Shown: positions 1-5,566 of the stretch, piece by piece
Position numbering within the stretch: position 1 is the first letter of the stretch
Layout: every line of letters begins with the position of its first letter
Source: an uncultured Acetatifactor sp.
GTDB taxonomy: Bacteria > Bacillota > Clostridia > Lachnospirales > Lachnospiraceae
Assembly (NCBI GenBank): GCA_947644185.1
Contig: CANRZC010000120.1
Span: forward strand, 1 to 6,988
Direction: 5' to 3'
Length of the DNA: 6,988 nucleotides
Position numbers and translations under genes: made by a program
The notes under the pieces: generated by a model
Told to the model about the DNA's origin: nothing
What the model saw: the letters and a program-made list of their open reading frames with translations, nothing else
Database searches by the model: none

Positions 1-12
1 GAGGTGTTATAA

Positions 13-69
13 ATGAAAAAGGCTGTGAAAGCCATTGTCCCTGTACGGAAGGAGAAAAGTCCATGTTGA
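13..69 (+). CDS. Possible 18-codon leader ORF overlapping the cyuA start
   Basis: An ATG at 13 opens an 18-codon frame, MKKAVKAIVPVRKEKSPC, ending with TGT TGA at 64-69. It has a plausible ribosome binding site, GAGGTG at 1-6, with 6 nt before the ATG, and an in-frame TAA (10-12) just before the start, so it is not the tail of an upstream gene in that frame. Its stop overlaps the cyuA start codon (63-65), and the cyuA Shine-Dalgarno lies inside it, an arrangement that allows translational coupling. The last sense codon is Cys, which is suggestive ahead of a cysteine-degrading enzyme, but a single Cys codon is weak evidence for attenuation. The peptide has no recognisable family. It could equally be a chance ORF in the 5' untranslated region. 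Confidence 0.3.
   Translation: MKKAVKAIVPVRKEKSPC
49..54 (+). promoter_or_regulatory. Shine-Dalgarno of cyuA
   Basis: AAGGAG at 49-54 is followed by 8 nt and then the ATG at 63. This decides the start, because the cyuA frame stays open leftwards to the window edge with no ATG, GTG or TTG codon in it. Confidence 0.75.
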
Positions 70-1343
70 CACTAGAAAAGAAAAATGCCTACATTTCCAT
101 TCTGAAAGAAGAATTGGTTCTGGCTACAGGCTGTACAGAGCCTATCGCCCTGGCCTATGCTGCCGCCCGGCTGCGGGATATTCTAGGTGCCTGGCCGGAG
201 CGAATTCTGGCCGAGATCTCCGGCAATATCATCAAGAATGTGAAAAGTGTGGTAGTCCCCAATACAGGAGGGCAAAAAGGCATCCGGGCCGCAATTGCCG
301 CAGGGGTGGTTGTCGGACAGGCAGAAAAGATTTTGCAGGTCATTTCTTCTGTCCCGCCCCAAAGACATCAGGACATTGCAGACTACGCAAGGAATGTGCC
401 AATGGAGGTGGTCTGCGCCGATACCCCGCGAATGCTGGACATCCGCCTTACTGGATACGCACAAGAGCACACTGCCTACATACAGATCGCCAACAACCAC
501 AGCAACATCGTAAGGGAAGAACGAGATGGCCAAATCCTGTTAGAAAAGCCTGTATCTGACTCTGCAGAGGACTGCCTGACAGACAAAGGTGTGCTGAATG
601 TGGCGGATATTCTGGAGTTTGCTGACACTGTAAATCCAGAGGAGATCGCAGCTTTGCTAGATCCACAGATTGCCTGTAATACTGCTATCGCAGAGGAAGG
701 ACTGGAAAATGACTGGGGCGCAAACATCGGCTCTGTGCTTCTGTCTGACTATCCAGATGACATCAAGACTGAGGCCAAAGCCTATGCTGCCGCTGGCAGT
801 GATGCCAGAATGAGCGGATGCGAGCAGCCTGTGGTGATTCTCTCCGGTTCTGGTAATCAAGGCATCACTGCCTCTGTTCCAGTGGTTCGCTACGCAAAGC
901 ACCTTAGGGCAAGCCGGGAAAAGCTGTACCGGGCCCTGGTGGTCAGCGATTTAGTAACCCTCCACCAAAAGAGTGGTATCGGTCGTCTCTCCGCCTACTG
1001 CGGTGCTGTCAGCGCAGGGGTTGGCGCCGGCGCCGGAATCGCTTACCTGCTGGACGGCAGCTACGAAGCCATCGCCCATACAATTGTCAACGCCGTGGCC
1101 ATCATCAGCGGTACTATCTGTGATGGGGCAAAGCCCTCCTGTGCCGCTAAAATTGCCGCCAGCGTAGACGCTGGAATTTTGGGATACCATATGTACCAAA
1201 ACAGACAGGAATTCAAGAGTGGCGACGGCATTGTCACCAAAGGTGTAGACAACACCATCGCCAACATTGGGGTTCTGGCAAAAGAGGGAATGCAGCAGAC
1301 AGACCGCACCATTCTCGCTATTATGACCCAGCGCTGCAAATAA
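63..1343 (+). CDS. cyuA: L-cysteine desulfidase, UPF0597/CyuA (YhaM) family
   Basis: This 426-residue cytoplasmic enzyme belongs to the family that breaks L-cysteine into pyruvate, ammonia and sulfide using a 4Fe-4S cluster instead of PLP; automatic annotation often calls it 'serine dehydratase subunit alpha family'. The signature ATGCTEPIALAYAAA is at residues 21-35, followed by glycine-rich family motifs NTGGQKG (67-73) and SGSGNQG (261-267). The cysteines C24, C313, C353 and C360 reproduce the spacing known for the Methanocaldococcus jannaschii desulfidase cluster ligands (40 residues, then 7), with the last two in TICDGAKPSC. The length is normal and the frame intact, so it should be active. 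The start at 63 is fixed by AAGGAG 8 nt upstream. It converges on the histidine kinase gene with a 24-bp gap. A role in cysteine catabolism or sulfide release is a family inference; activity on other substrates cannot be excluded. Confidence 0.9.
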   Translation: MLTLEKKNAYISILKEELVLATGCTEPIALAYAAARLRDILGAWPERILAEISGNIIKNVKSVVVPNTGGQKGIRAAIAAGVVVGQAEKILQVISSVPPQRHQDIADYARNVPMEVVCADTPRMLDIRLTGYAQEHTAYIQIANNHSNIVREERDGQILLEKPVSDSAEDCLTDKGVLNVADILEFADTVNPEEIAALLDPQIACNTAIAEEGLENDWGANIGSVLLSDYPDDIKTEAKAYAAAGSDARMSGCEQPVVILSGSGNQGITASVPVVRYAKHLRASREKLYRALVVSDLVTLHQKSGIGRLSAYCGAVSAGVGAGAGIAYLLDGSYEAIAHTIVNAVAIISGTICDGAKPSCAAKIAASVDAGILGYHMYQNRQEFKSGDGIVTKGVDNTIANIGVLAKEGMQQTDRTILAIMTQRCK

Positions 1344-1355
1344 CGGGAAAAGTCA

Positions 1356-1371
1356 CTGACTCTCCAGTCAG
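1356..1371. other. Small inverted repeat between the convergent genes
   Basis: CTGACT and AGTCAG (6 bp, CTCC loop) form a short hairpin that overlaps the kinase stop codon and lies 12 bp after the cyuA stop. There is no T-run on either side in either direction, so it is at best a weak bidirectional terminator. No better terminator is visible in the 24-bp gap. Confidence 0.25.
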
Positions 1372-3536
1372 AGCGCGGCAAACTGCAAAATGATTTTGAA
1401 CAGATCCCCATCAATAATGATATCCATGCTACCCCCCTGGAGCTCCACAAGGCTTTTCGCTATGGATAGTCCCAGCCCGTTTCCCTCCATATGCCGGGAT
1501 CTATCCCCTCTCACAAACCGTTCCTCCAGCTCCTCTGGGGAGATATCCAAAGGATATTTGGACATGTTCCGAAAAATGATCATGACATATCCTTCCCGCT
1601 GTTCTACGCTTAAGTAGACGCGGGATTTTTCCTGTGCGTATTTACAAATATTATTTAACAGATTATCAAATACCCGCCATAGATGCCGGCCATCCGCCAT
1701 GATGCTGGCAATCTGCTCCGGCTGCCTGGCTATCAGCTCCAGCTGCTTTTCCTCCATCCTCTGCTGATACTCTCCCACTGCCTGAGACAGGAGCACCCCC
1801 ACCTCACAGGGCTCCAGATTTACCTCTAAATTCCCGGTGGTGGCCTTGGAAGCCTCCAGCAGATCCTCCAACAGCTTCTTTAACCGCCTGGACTGCCTGA
1901 GCAGCACCTGTGCATATTCTGCAACCCTGGCGTCCTTCTCAGCGGCTCTATCCTGGTTTTTCTCGGTCTCTTCTGTGTCTGCGTCCACAGCTATCACCTC
2001 CACAGATTCGCTGCCAGTCTTCTGATAGCTGTCTCGCGCTCCTCCCATAGTCTCCTCACAGATCAGATCCGCATAGTTAATAATAGAAGTCAAAGGTGTC
2101 TTTAAATCATGGGATACATTGGTGATCAGCTCAGTTTTCAGCCGCTCACTTTTCAGGCGCTCTGCCACAGCTTTGGAGATGCCCTGGCCCAGGCTGTTTA
2201 GATTCTCCCCATGCTCCTTAAAATTTCCTATCAGATGGGCGGTGTCCACCTTATAATCCCCCTGTCCCTCTGCCAGCGCCTTCCCTGCTGCCAAAAGTCT
2301 CCTGCAGGCCAGCGCAATGTAGATGACAATCCCGAACAGCACTGCCTTCTCCAGGAGCCAAAGTAGAAAGCCCAGGCTCTCGCTGCCGCCAGCAAACAAT
2401 AAAAGAACAAAAAACTCAAAGATACACAGCCCTAAATAACCCGTCACCACTGTCAGCACCAGTGGTAAATCCCGCAGCATGGCCCCAAGGCTTCTCCCCA
2501 GGAGACAGCATATCTTCCAAAATCCCCGAAGCATCATATAAAGCAGGCTATAGCGAAAGCATTTCCCTTTCTTTAAGCGCGTGGCCACTTCCATACAGTA
2601 CAGCGTCCCCCAGACTGCCAACAACGCACCAAAAAGTGTCAGTAGCACAAATTCCATCAGATCATTTATATGCCACACCAAGTTCAGCCCAAAGAACCCT
2701 ACCGCGGCAGCCGCTAACAGAAAAAGTCCTGTCAGTACATCCAGAGGAATCGGTGCCAGCACACTTGGCACGATGCCTTCCTTTCCGTTCTGATGCCCGG
2801 CGCTGCACATGAGAAATACGAACATAAGAATGCACAGTAAGACCCCACTGACAGCCACTCCCATCAACAAATATCTGGCCTCATAGGCCTTCGTCACCTG
2901 TTCTGCCAGTCTCTTAAAATTATCCTCTATAGGAAAATCCGGATCCACATAGGTCCGAATGAGATACGCTTCATCTGTCTCAAGCATCATACCGTCCAAA
3001 AAGACATCCTCCTGCAAATCGAAGGTCACATATGTCTCCCAGGTATAGTTGGTCTCATATCCATCCCAGGTGCTCCAAAGAACAATTTCCTTCTCATTCC
3101 TTCCCATTCGCACCACTTCCATGCCCACATTCCGCTCTCTACAGTACACCTCCGCACCTAAAATGTCTCCCTGTTCTATCCTCCCAGCCATCTCATACAC
3201 AGCAGTGACCTGAGGACTGACAAGCTGCCTCTGCAGCACCTCTGTTAAGCTACTCCCATAAAAACCATACTCCCCGATATAGACACAGCCCACCAATCCC
3301 CAGACTCCTACAATTCCAGAGACCGTCAGCAACAAAAAAGCCACCACCTTAGCCGCAAAAGACCCTGTCAGCCGATACCTTCCACTGCTCTTTTGGGCCT
3401 TTTTTTGTCTCTTTCGCCGTTTCTCCATACCCCTTTCCCCATCTCGTTCTTCCCCTTCTCTTCCTTCCTCTTCTGCGCGGTCCATCCCCGTCTCCCTAAT
3501 CTCCTCCACATTCTCCATCTCATCCATCATAGCCAT
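1368..3536 (-). CDS. Multi-TM sensor histidine kinase (VanS-like catalytic part)
   Basis: Membrane kinase partner of the upstream response regulator, 722 residues from the chosen ATG. In order: a charged tail (1-50), TM1 (64-88), an outside sensor region (89-221), TM2 (222-244), about four more membrane segments (265-287, 293-315, 356-382, 389-412), a HAMP-like linker, the HisKA helix with phosphoacceptor H476 in NVSHDLKTP, a charged insertion (495-536), the second HisKA helix (537-565) and the ATPase domain (about 614-722). The N box is DNLLNN, the F box EERFVRGD and the G2 box GNGLGLSIAK. The usual DxGxG G1 box is replaced by FRNMSK, a pattern seen in a known Firmicute kinase clade. The frame extends to a TTG at 3602 and has ATGs at 3557 and 3536. 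The 3536 start has AGGAGG (3550-3545) 8 nt upstream and is preferred. A shorter start at the ATG in GMEKRRKR is possible. The signal sensed is unknown. Confidence 0.85.
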   Translation of the reverse strand: MAMMDEMENVEEIRETGMDRAEEEGREGEERDGERGMEKRRKRQKKAQKSSGRYRLTGSFAAKVVAFLLLTVSGIVGVWGLVGCVYIGEYGFYGSSLTEVLQRQLVSPQVTAVYEMAGRIEQGDILGAEVYCRERNVGMEVVRMGRNEKEIVLWSTWDGYETNYTWETYVTFDLQEDVFLDGMMLETDEAYLIRTYVDPDFPIEDNFKRLAEQVTKAYEARYLLMGVAVSGVLLCILMFVFLMCSAGHQNGKEGIVPSVLAPIPLDVLTGLFLLAAAAVGFFGLNLVWHINDLMEFVLLTLFGALLAVWGTLYCMEVATRLKKGKCFRYSLLYMMLRGFWKICCLLGRSLGAMLRDLPLVLTVVTGYLGLCIFEFFVLLLFAGGSESLGFLLWLLEKAVLFGIVIYIALACRRLLAAGKALAEGQGDYKVDTAHLIGNFKEHGENLNSLGQGISKAVAERLKSERLKTELITNVSHDLKTPLTSIINYADLICEETMGGARDSYQKTGSESVEVIAVDADTEETEKNQDRAAEKDARVAEYAQVLLRQSRRLKKLLEDLLEASKATTGNLEVNLEPCEVGVLLSQAVGEYQQRMEEKQLELIARQPEQIASIMADGRHLWRVFDNLLNNICKYAQEKSRVYLSVEQREGYVMIIFRNMSKYPLDISPEELEERFVRGDRSRHMEGNGLGLSIAKSLVELQGGSMDIIIDGDLFKIILQFAAL

Positions 3537-3544
3537 CCTCCCAT

Positions 3545-3550
3545 CCTCCT
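3545..3550 (-). promoter_or_regulatory. Shine-Dalgarno deciding the kinase start
   Basis: Read on the - strand, AGGAGG is followed by 8 nt and the ATG at 3536. The alternative ATG at 3557 has a looser GGGGAAGG about 4 nt upstream. The far-upstream TTG at 3602 lies inside an inverted repeat and has no purine-rich site, so it is unlikely to be used. Confidence 0.55.
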
Positions 3551-3595
3551 GTCTCATAATACCTTCCCCTTCCCCCTCATGTCTCCTCAACAACA

Positions 3596-3624
3596 CATAC
3601 AACAGAACGCAGTTCTGTTGTCAA
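3596..3624 (-). promoter_or_regulatory. Possible internal promoter for the kinase gene
   Basis: On the - strand TTGACA (3624-3619) is a perfect -35 box, followed after 17 nt by TGTATG (3601-3596), a poor -10 with 3 of 6 consensus matches. If used, it would start transcription near 3588, upstream of the ATGs at 3557 and 3536 but downstream of the TTG at 3602. The weak -10 keeps confidence low. Confidence 0.25.
3599..3621. repeat. Perfect inverted repeat, 10-bp arms, 3-nt loop
   Basis: The arms ACAACAGAAC (3599-3608) and GTTCTGTTGT (3612-3621) are perfectly complementary around GCA. The repeat overlaps the TTGACA-like -35 element and fills the spacer, so it could be an operator or an mRNA hairpin. 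No T-run follows on either strand, so it does not look like an intrinsic terminator. Confidence 0.7.
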
Positions 3625-3644
3625 AAACAATAGGTGCAAGTCTG

Positions 3645-3685
3645 GAAGAATGTCCAAGCGAACAAAGTTCGCTTGGATATTCTTC
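3645..3685. repeat. Long inverted repeat, 19-bp arms, AAA loop
   Basis: The left arm 3645-3663 and right arm 3667-3685 pair over 19 bp with one mismatch (a possible G-U wobble in + strand RNA, A-C in - strand RNA) around a 3-nt loop; the core CCAAGCGAAC/GTTCGCTTGG is perfect. It lies between response regulator and kinase in the - strand transcript. It lacks a downstream U-tract, so it is more like an RNA stability or processing hairpin, or a palindromic insertion, than a standard terminator. Confidence 0.75.
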
Positions 3686-3686
3686 T

Positions 3687-3744
3687 GTGTGAAGCTTGAA
3701 ATCACTTAGCGAGGTCCTTTCGAGCTTAGTGATTTCCTTCACAC
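3687..3744. repeat. Bulged inverted repeat including the 3' end of the response regulator gene
   Basis: The segment 3687-3710 is an inverted near-copy of 3724-3744. Eight base pairs (GTGTGAAG/CTTCACAC), a 3-nt bulge (CTT at 3695-3697) and then 13 positions with one T-T mismatch (3698-3710 against 3724-3736) enclose a 13-nt loop. The right arm contains the last codons and TAA stop of the response regulator (3728-3726). It directly abuts the next inverted repeat at 3645-3685. It may attenuate or process the transcript between regulator and kinase. Confidence 0.7.
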
Positions 3745-4418
3745 TTGTAGCCCTGCCCCCAAACCACCTTCACATACCTAGGTTCCGCTGGATTGATTTC
3801 CAGTTTCTCTCGTATATGCCTGATATGTACTGCAACCGTGTTCTCACTGCCATAGGGCAGATCGTTCCATATCTTCTGATAAATTTCCTTCGGCGAGAAT
3901 ACCCGCCCTGGATGCCGCATCAGAAGCTTTAAAATCTCATACTCCGTAGGCGTCAGTGCCACCTCTTCCCCGTCTAACAATACCTTTTTCTGGGTGTCGT
4001 CCAGTTCGATTGCACCACAGCGCAGTACCTCCTGGCGCAGATTTCCAGCTCCCAGCTGCATGTATCTGCGCAGCTGAGACCTTACCCTTGCAGATACCTC
4101 CACTGGATTGAAGGGCTTTGTGATATAATCGTCCGCCCCCACTGTCAAGCCCAAAATTTTGTCTGCATCCTCAGACTTTGCTGTGAGCAAAATCACCGGT
4201 ACATTGCTCTTCTCTCGAATCTTCACCATGGCCTCTATCCCATCCATCTCCGGCATCATGATATCCATCAACACCAGATGAATATCCCGCTCCTCCACAA
4301 TTTTCAGCGCCTCCCTGCCGTCAAATGCCTCAAACAGCGTATAATTGGCATCGTTGAGATAAATCTTCAGTGCATTCACAATGTCTCGTTCATCGTCGCA
4401 GATCAAAATGTTGTACAT
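3726..4418 (-). CDS. OmpR/PhoB-family response regulator
   Basis: A 230-residue cytoplasmic DNA-binding regulator of normal family length. The receiver domain (1-120) has the acidic pocket D8/D9, phosphoacceptor D52 in LVLMDIMMPEMDG, T79 and K101 in TKPF. The winged-helix domain (about 131-226) contains LTPTEYEILKLLMRHPGRVF and the recognition-helix region ENTVAVHIRHIREKLE, ending in the typical WGQGYK. The ATG at 4418 has GAGGGAAGGG (4435-4426) 7 nt upstream. It is the first gene of a pair with the downstream histidine kinase, which very likely phosphorylates D52. The two genes are unusually far apart, separated by three inverted repeats. An upstream direct repeat and extended -10 promoter suggest autoregulation. 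Its other targets cannot be read from the window. The receiver and DNA-binding parts resemble VanR/PhoP-like regulators, but no specific name is justified. Confidence 0.95.
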   Translation of the reverse strand: MYNILICDDERDIVNALKIYLNDANYTLFEAFDGREALKIVEERDIHLVLMDIMMPEMDGIEAMVKIREKSNVPVILLTAKSEDADKILGLTVGADDYITKPFNPVEVSARVRSQLRRYMQLGAGNLRQEVLRCGAIELDDTQKKVLLDGEEVALTPTEYEILKLLMRHPGRVFSPKEIYQKIWNDLPYGSENTVAVHIRHIREKLEINPAEPRYVKVVWGQGYKCEGNH

Positions 4419-4438
4419 AGCTATACCCTTCCCTCAAT

Positions 4439-4458
4439 ATGAAAATCATGATCGTCAT
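4439..4458. repeat. Imperfect 20-bp palindrome at the predicted regulator transcription start
   Basis: The 20-bp stretch reads the same on both strands at 16 of 20 positions, with a perfect central ATCATGAT and matching ATGA/TCAT ends. It begins 7 bp downstream of the -10 box, over the expected start point and the 5' leader. That is a typical place for a repressor operator, but chance similarity in AT-rich DNA is possible. Confidence 0.4.
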
Positions 4459-4464
4459 AAACTT

Positions 4465-4473
4465 ATTCTATCA
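4465..4473 (-). promoter_or_regulatory. Extended -10 promoter of the two-component genes
   Basis: On the - strand TGATAGAAT combines a TG extension with a -10 that matches TATAAT at 5 of 6 positions. No good -35 lies 16-18 nt upstream (only a T-run), consistent with an extended -10 or activator-dependent promoter. Transcription would begin near 4458, leaving a leader of about 40 nt before the ATG at 4418. Confidence 0.5.
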
Positions 4474-4504
4474 AAACAGCCATTAACAAAAAATAAGGAA
4501 ATTG

Positions 4505-4521
4505 TTTAAGATTTTTTTAAG
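4505..4521. promoter_or_regulatory. CiaR-like direct repeat TTTAAG-N5-TTTAAG
   Basis: Two perfect TTTAAG hexamers (4505-4510 and 4516-4521, read on the + strand) are spaced by 5 nt, giving an 11-bp period that places both on one DNA face. This is the arrangement bound by OmpR-family regulators, and it equals the published CiaR site layout of streptococci. It lies about 47-63 bp upstream of the predicted regulator start, a usual activator position. Self-binding by the adjacent regulator is an inference. Confidence 0.4.
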
Positions 4522-4527
4522 AAATTA

Positions 4528-4551
4528 GGGCTGTCACCGAAGTAACAGCCC
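4528..4551 (-). terminator. UUCG-tetraloop terminator of the GTPase-ylmH-CmpB operon
   Basis: On the - strand GGGCTGTTAC and GTGACAGCCC pair over 10 bp (one T-G wobble) around a TTCG loop closed by C-G, a very stable tetraloop. It begins 24 nt after the stop codon of the membrane protein gene. The tail TAATTTCTT is only moderately U-rich, so termination may be incomplete and let some transcripts enter the two-component genes. Confidence 0.7.
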
Positions 4552-4574
4552 CTTCCATATACAGCAATGACCTC

Positions 4575-5552
4575 TCAGTCCTGCTTCTCTTCCTCGCTCT
4601 CTTCTTTCCCCATGGTTTTGCGCTTTAGCTCTTCCAAAGCCTCCCTAAACTTCACGGATGTCATCCCCGGATTGGAACGGATGAGATCCCGCTGGAAGAA
4701 ATCTCTAAGCCTCCCCAGGCGCTTTCGATCCGCCAGATTAATGGCATACTTGGTTCTCAAGTCCTGAAGGATTTCCCCTATGCTCTCCTTCTCCTCTGCA
4801 TTCCAGGTGGGTACAAGGGCTTTCACCTGCTCCAGCCTTCGCTCGATGCCGGACTTGATGTCCTCTATGTGCATGGCCATGCTTTCTGTCCACTCCTCTT
4901 TTGCCATGCTGGCGCTCTCAGACAGGGCTGCCCTATAGTTGCCTATCTCCTGGCTGGTCAGAGCGATGACCACATCCAGACGCTTCTGAATATGTACCAT
5001 CTCCTCCTTCACCTTCTCCATCTTCACCAGCACATCCCGCAGATCAATAGCTGCCTTAAAGGAGAGGGCAAAATCTGCCGCAATGAATACCGTCAGGATA
5101 CCGGTCACTGCCTTCAGAGCCGTGTCTGGTATGGAAAACGCAAGGCGCTCCACCGGTACATGGACCACTTCTGTCATCAAAATGGTTAGAAACCCCCACG
5201 CCAGGGAGGTGCCTAGACAGATGTGCCCCTGAAAGTTGAACTTGTTTTTGGAGTAGTCCCAGTAGCGCACCTTAAACAGGGCTTCCATCGTCACCCCAGT
5301 GATGTATTCCAGCACTGTAGCCCCCACACATCCCGCCACATACACCATAAAGATATTGTCCTGAAAGGGAATGGACACTACCAGCATCATGATAGCCCCA
5401 CTTCCATACAGTGGTAAAAAAGGCCCTCGCATAAAGCCTCTGTTGGTCAGCTGCCTCGCCTTGATGGACACATAGGTGGATTCAATACACCACCCTACAA
5501 AACAGTAAAAATAGAAAAAAAACAGCCATTGGACAATTGAATATGCGTACAT
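4575..5552 (-). CDS. CmpB-type (putative ABC-transporter type IV) membrane protein with coiled-coil tail
   Basis: A 325-residue membrane protein of the Firmicute family filed as ABC_trans_CmpB, often labelled 'putative ABC transporter permease', although no transport function is established as far as I know. The N-terminal half carries about five membrane segments (roughly 6-26, 48-64, 68-88, 111-131, 146-166) and the family signatures FVGWCIES near residue 20, NRGFMRGPFLPLYG (37-50), LEYITG with WDYSKNKFNFQGHICLG (from about 81 to 114). The rest (about 167-325) is hydrophilic and helical: a coiled coil around 170-205, then a long charged region ending EESEEEKQD. There is no ATPase gene nearby, which argues against an ordinary ABC importer. 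The ATG at 5552 is chosen over the in-frame GTG at 5558, because that GTG is part of the AGAGGTG ribosome site. It starts 14 nt after the ylmH stop, so it is probably co-translated. Confidence 0.8.
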   Translation of the reverse strand: MYAYSIVQWLFFFYFYCFVGWCIESTYVSIKARQLTNRGFMRGPFLPLYGSGAIMMLVVSIPFQDNIFMVYVAGCVGATVLEYITGVTMEALFKVRYWDYSKNKFNFQGHICLGTSLAWGFLTILMTEVVHVPVERLAFSIPDTALKAVTGILTVFIAADFALSFKAAIDLRDVLVKMEKVKEEMVHIQKRLDVVIALTSQEIGNYRAALSESASMAKEEWTESMAMHIEDIKSGIERRLEQVKALVPTWNAEEKESIGEILQDLRTKYAINLADRKRLGRLRDFFQRDLIRSNPGMTSVKFREALEELKRKTMGKEESEEEKQD

Positions 5553-5555
5553 AAA

Positions 5556-5562
5556 CACCTCT
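5556..5562 (-). promoter_or_regulatory. Shine-Dalgarno deciding the start of the CmpB-type gene
   Basis: AGAGGTG on the - strand lies 3 nt before the ATG at 5552 (5 nt from AGAGG). The GTG at 5558 is inside this site, so it cannot be the start that the site serves. Confidence 0.6.
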
Positions 5563-5566
5563 GTTA

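Noticed and set aside
3..62. In-frame N-terminal extension of cyuA with a Cys-rich stretch (GCESHCPC)
   Set aside because: The frame is open to the window edge but has no start codon in view, and AAGGAG places the start at 63, which matches the family's usual N-terminus.
35..559. 174-residue + strand ORF overlapping cyuA in another frame
   Set aside because: It is Arg/Gly/Cys-biased with no recognisable motif, while the overlapping cyuA frame has full family signatures.
3537..3602. Kinase start at TTG 3602
   Set aside because: There is no Shine-Dalgarno upstream and the codon lies within a perfect inverted repeat; ATGs at 3557 and 3536 have better sites.
3599..3621. Intrinsic terminator after the response regulator
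   Set aside because: None of the three hairpins at 3599-3744 is followed by a T-run in the transcribed direction, so they are reported as inverted repeats instead.
3393..3692. 99-residue + strand ORF in the pyrimidine-rich stretch
   Set aside because: It is a low-complexity shadow of the purine-rich kinase 5' end on the other strand, with S/P/F/L-biased composition and no family signature.
4575..5552. Calling the CmpB-type protein a true ABC transporter permease
   Set aside because: There is no ATPase gene, no substrate-binding protein and no EAA-type permease loop; only the family label suggests ABC transport.
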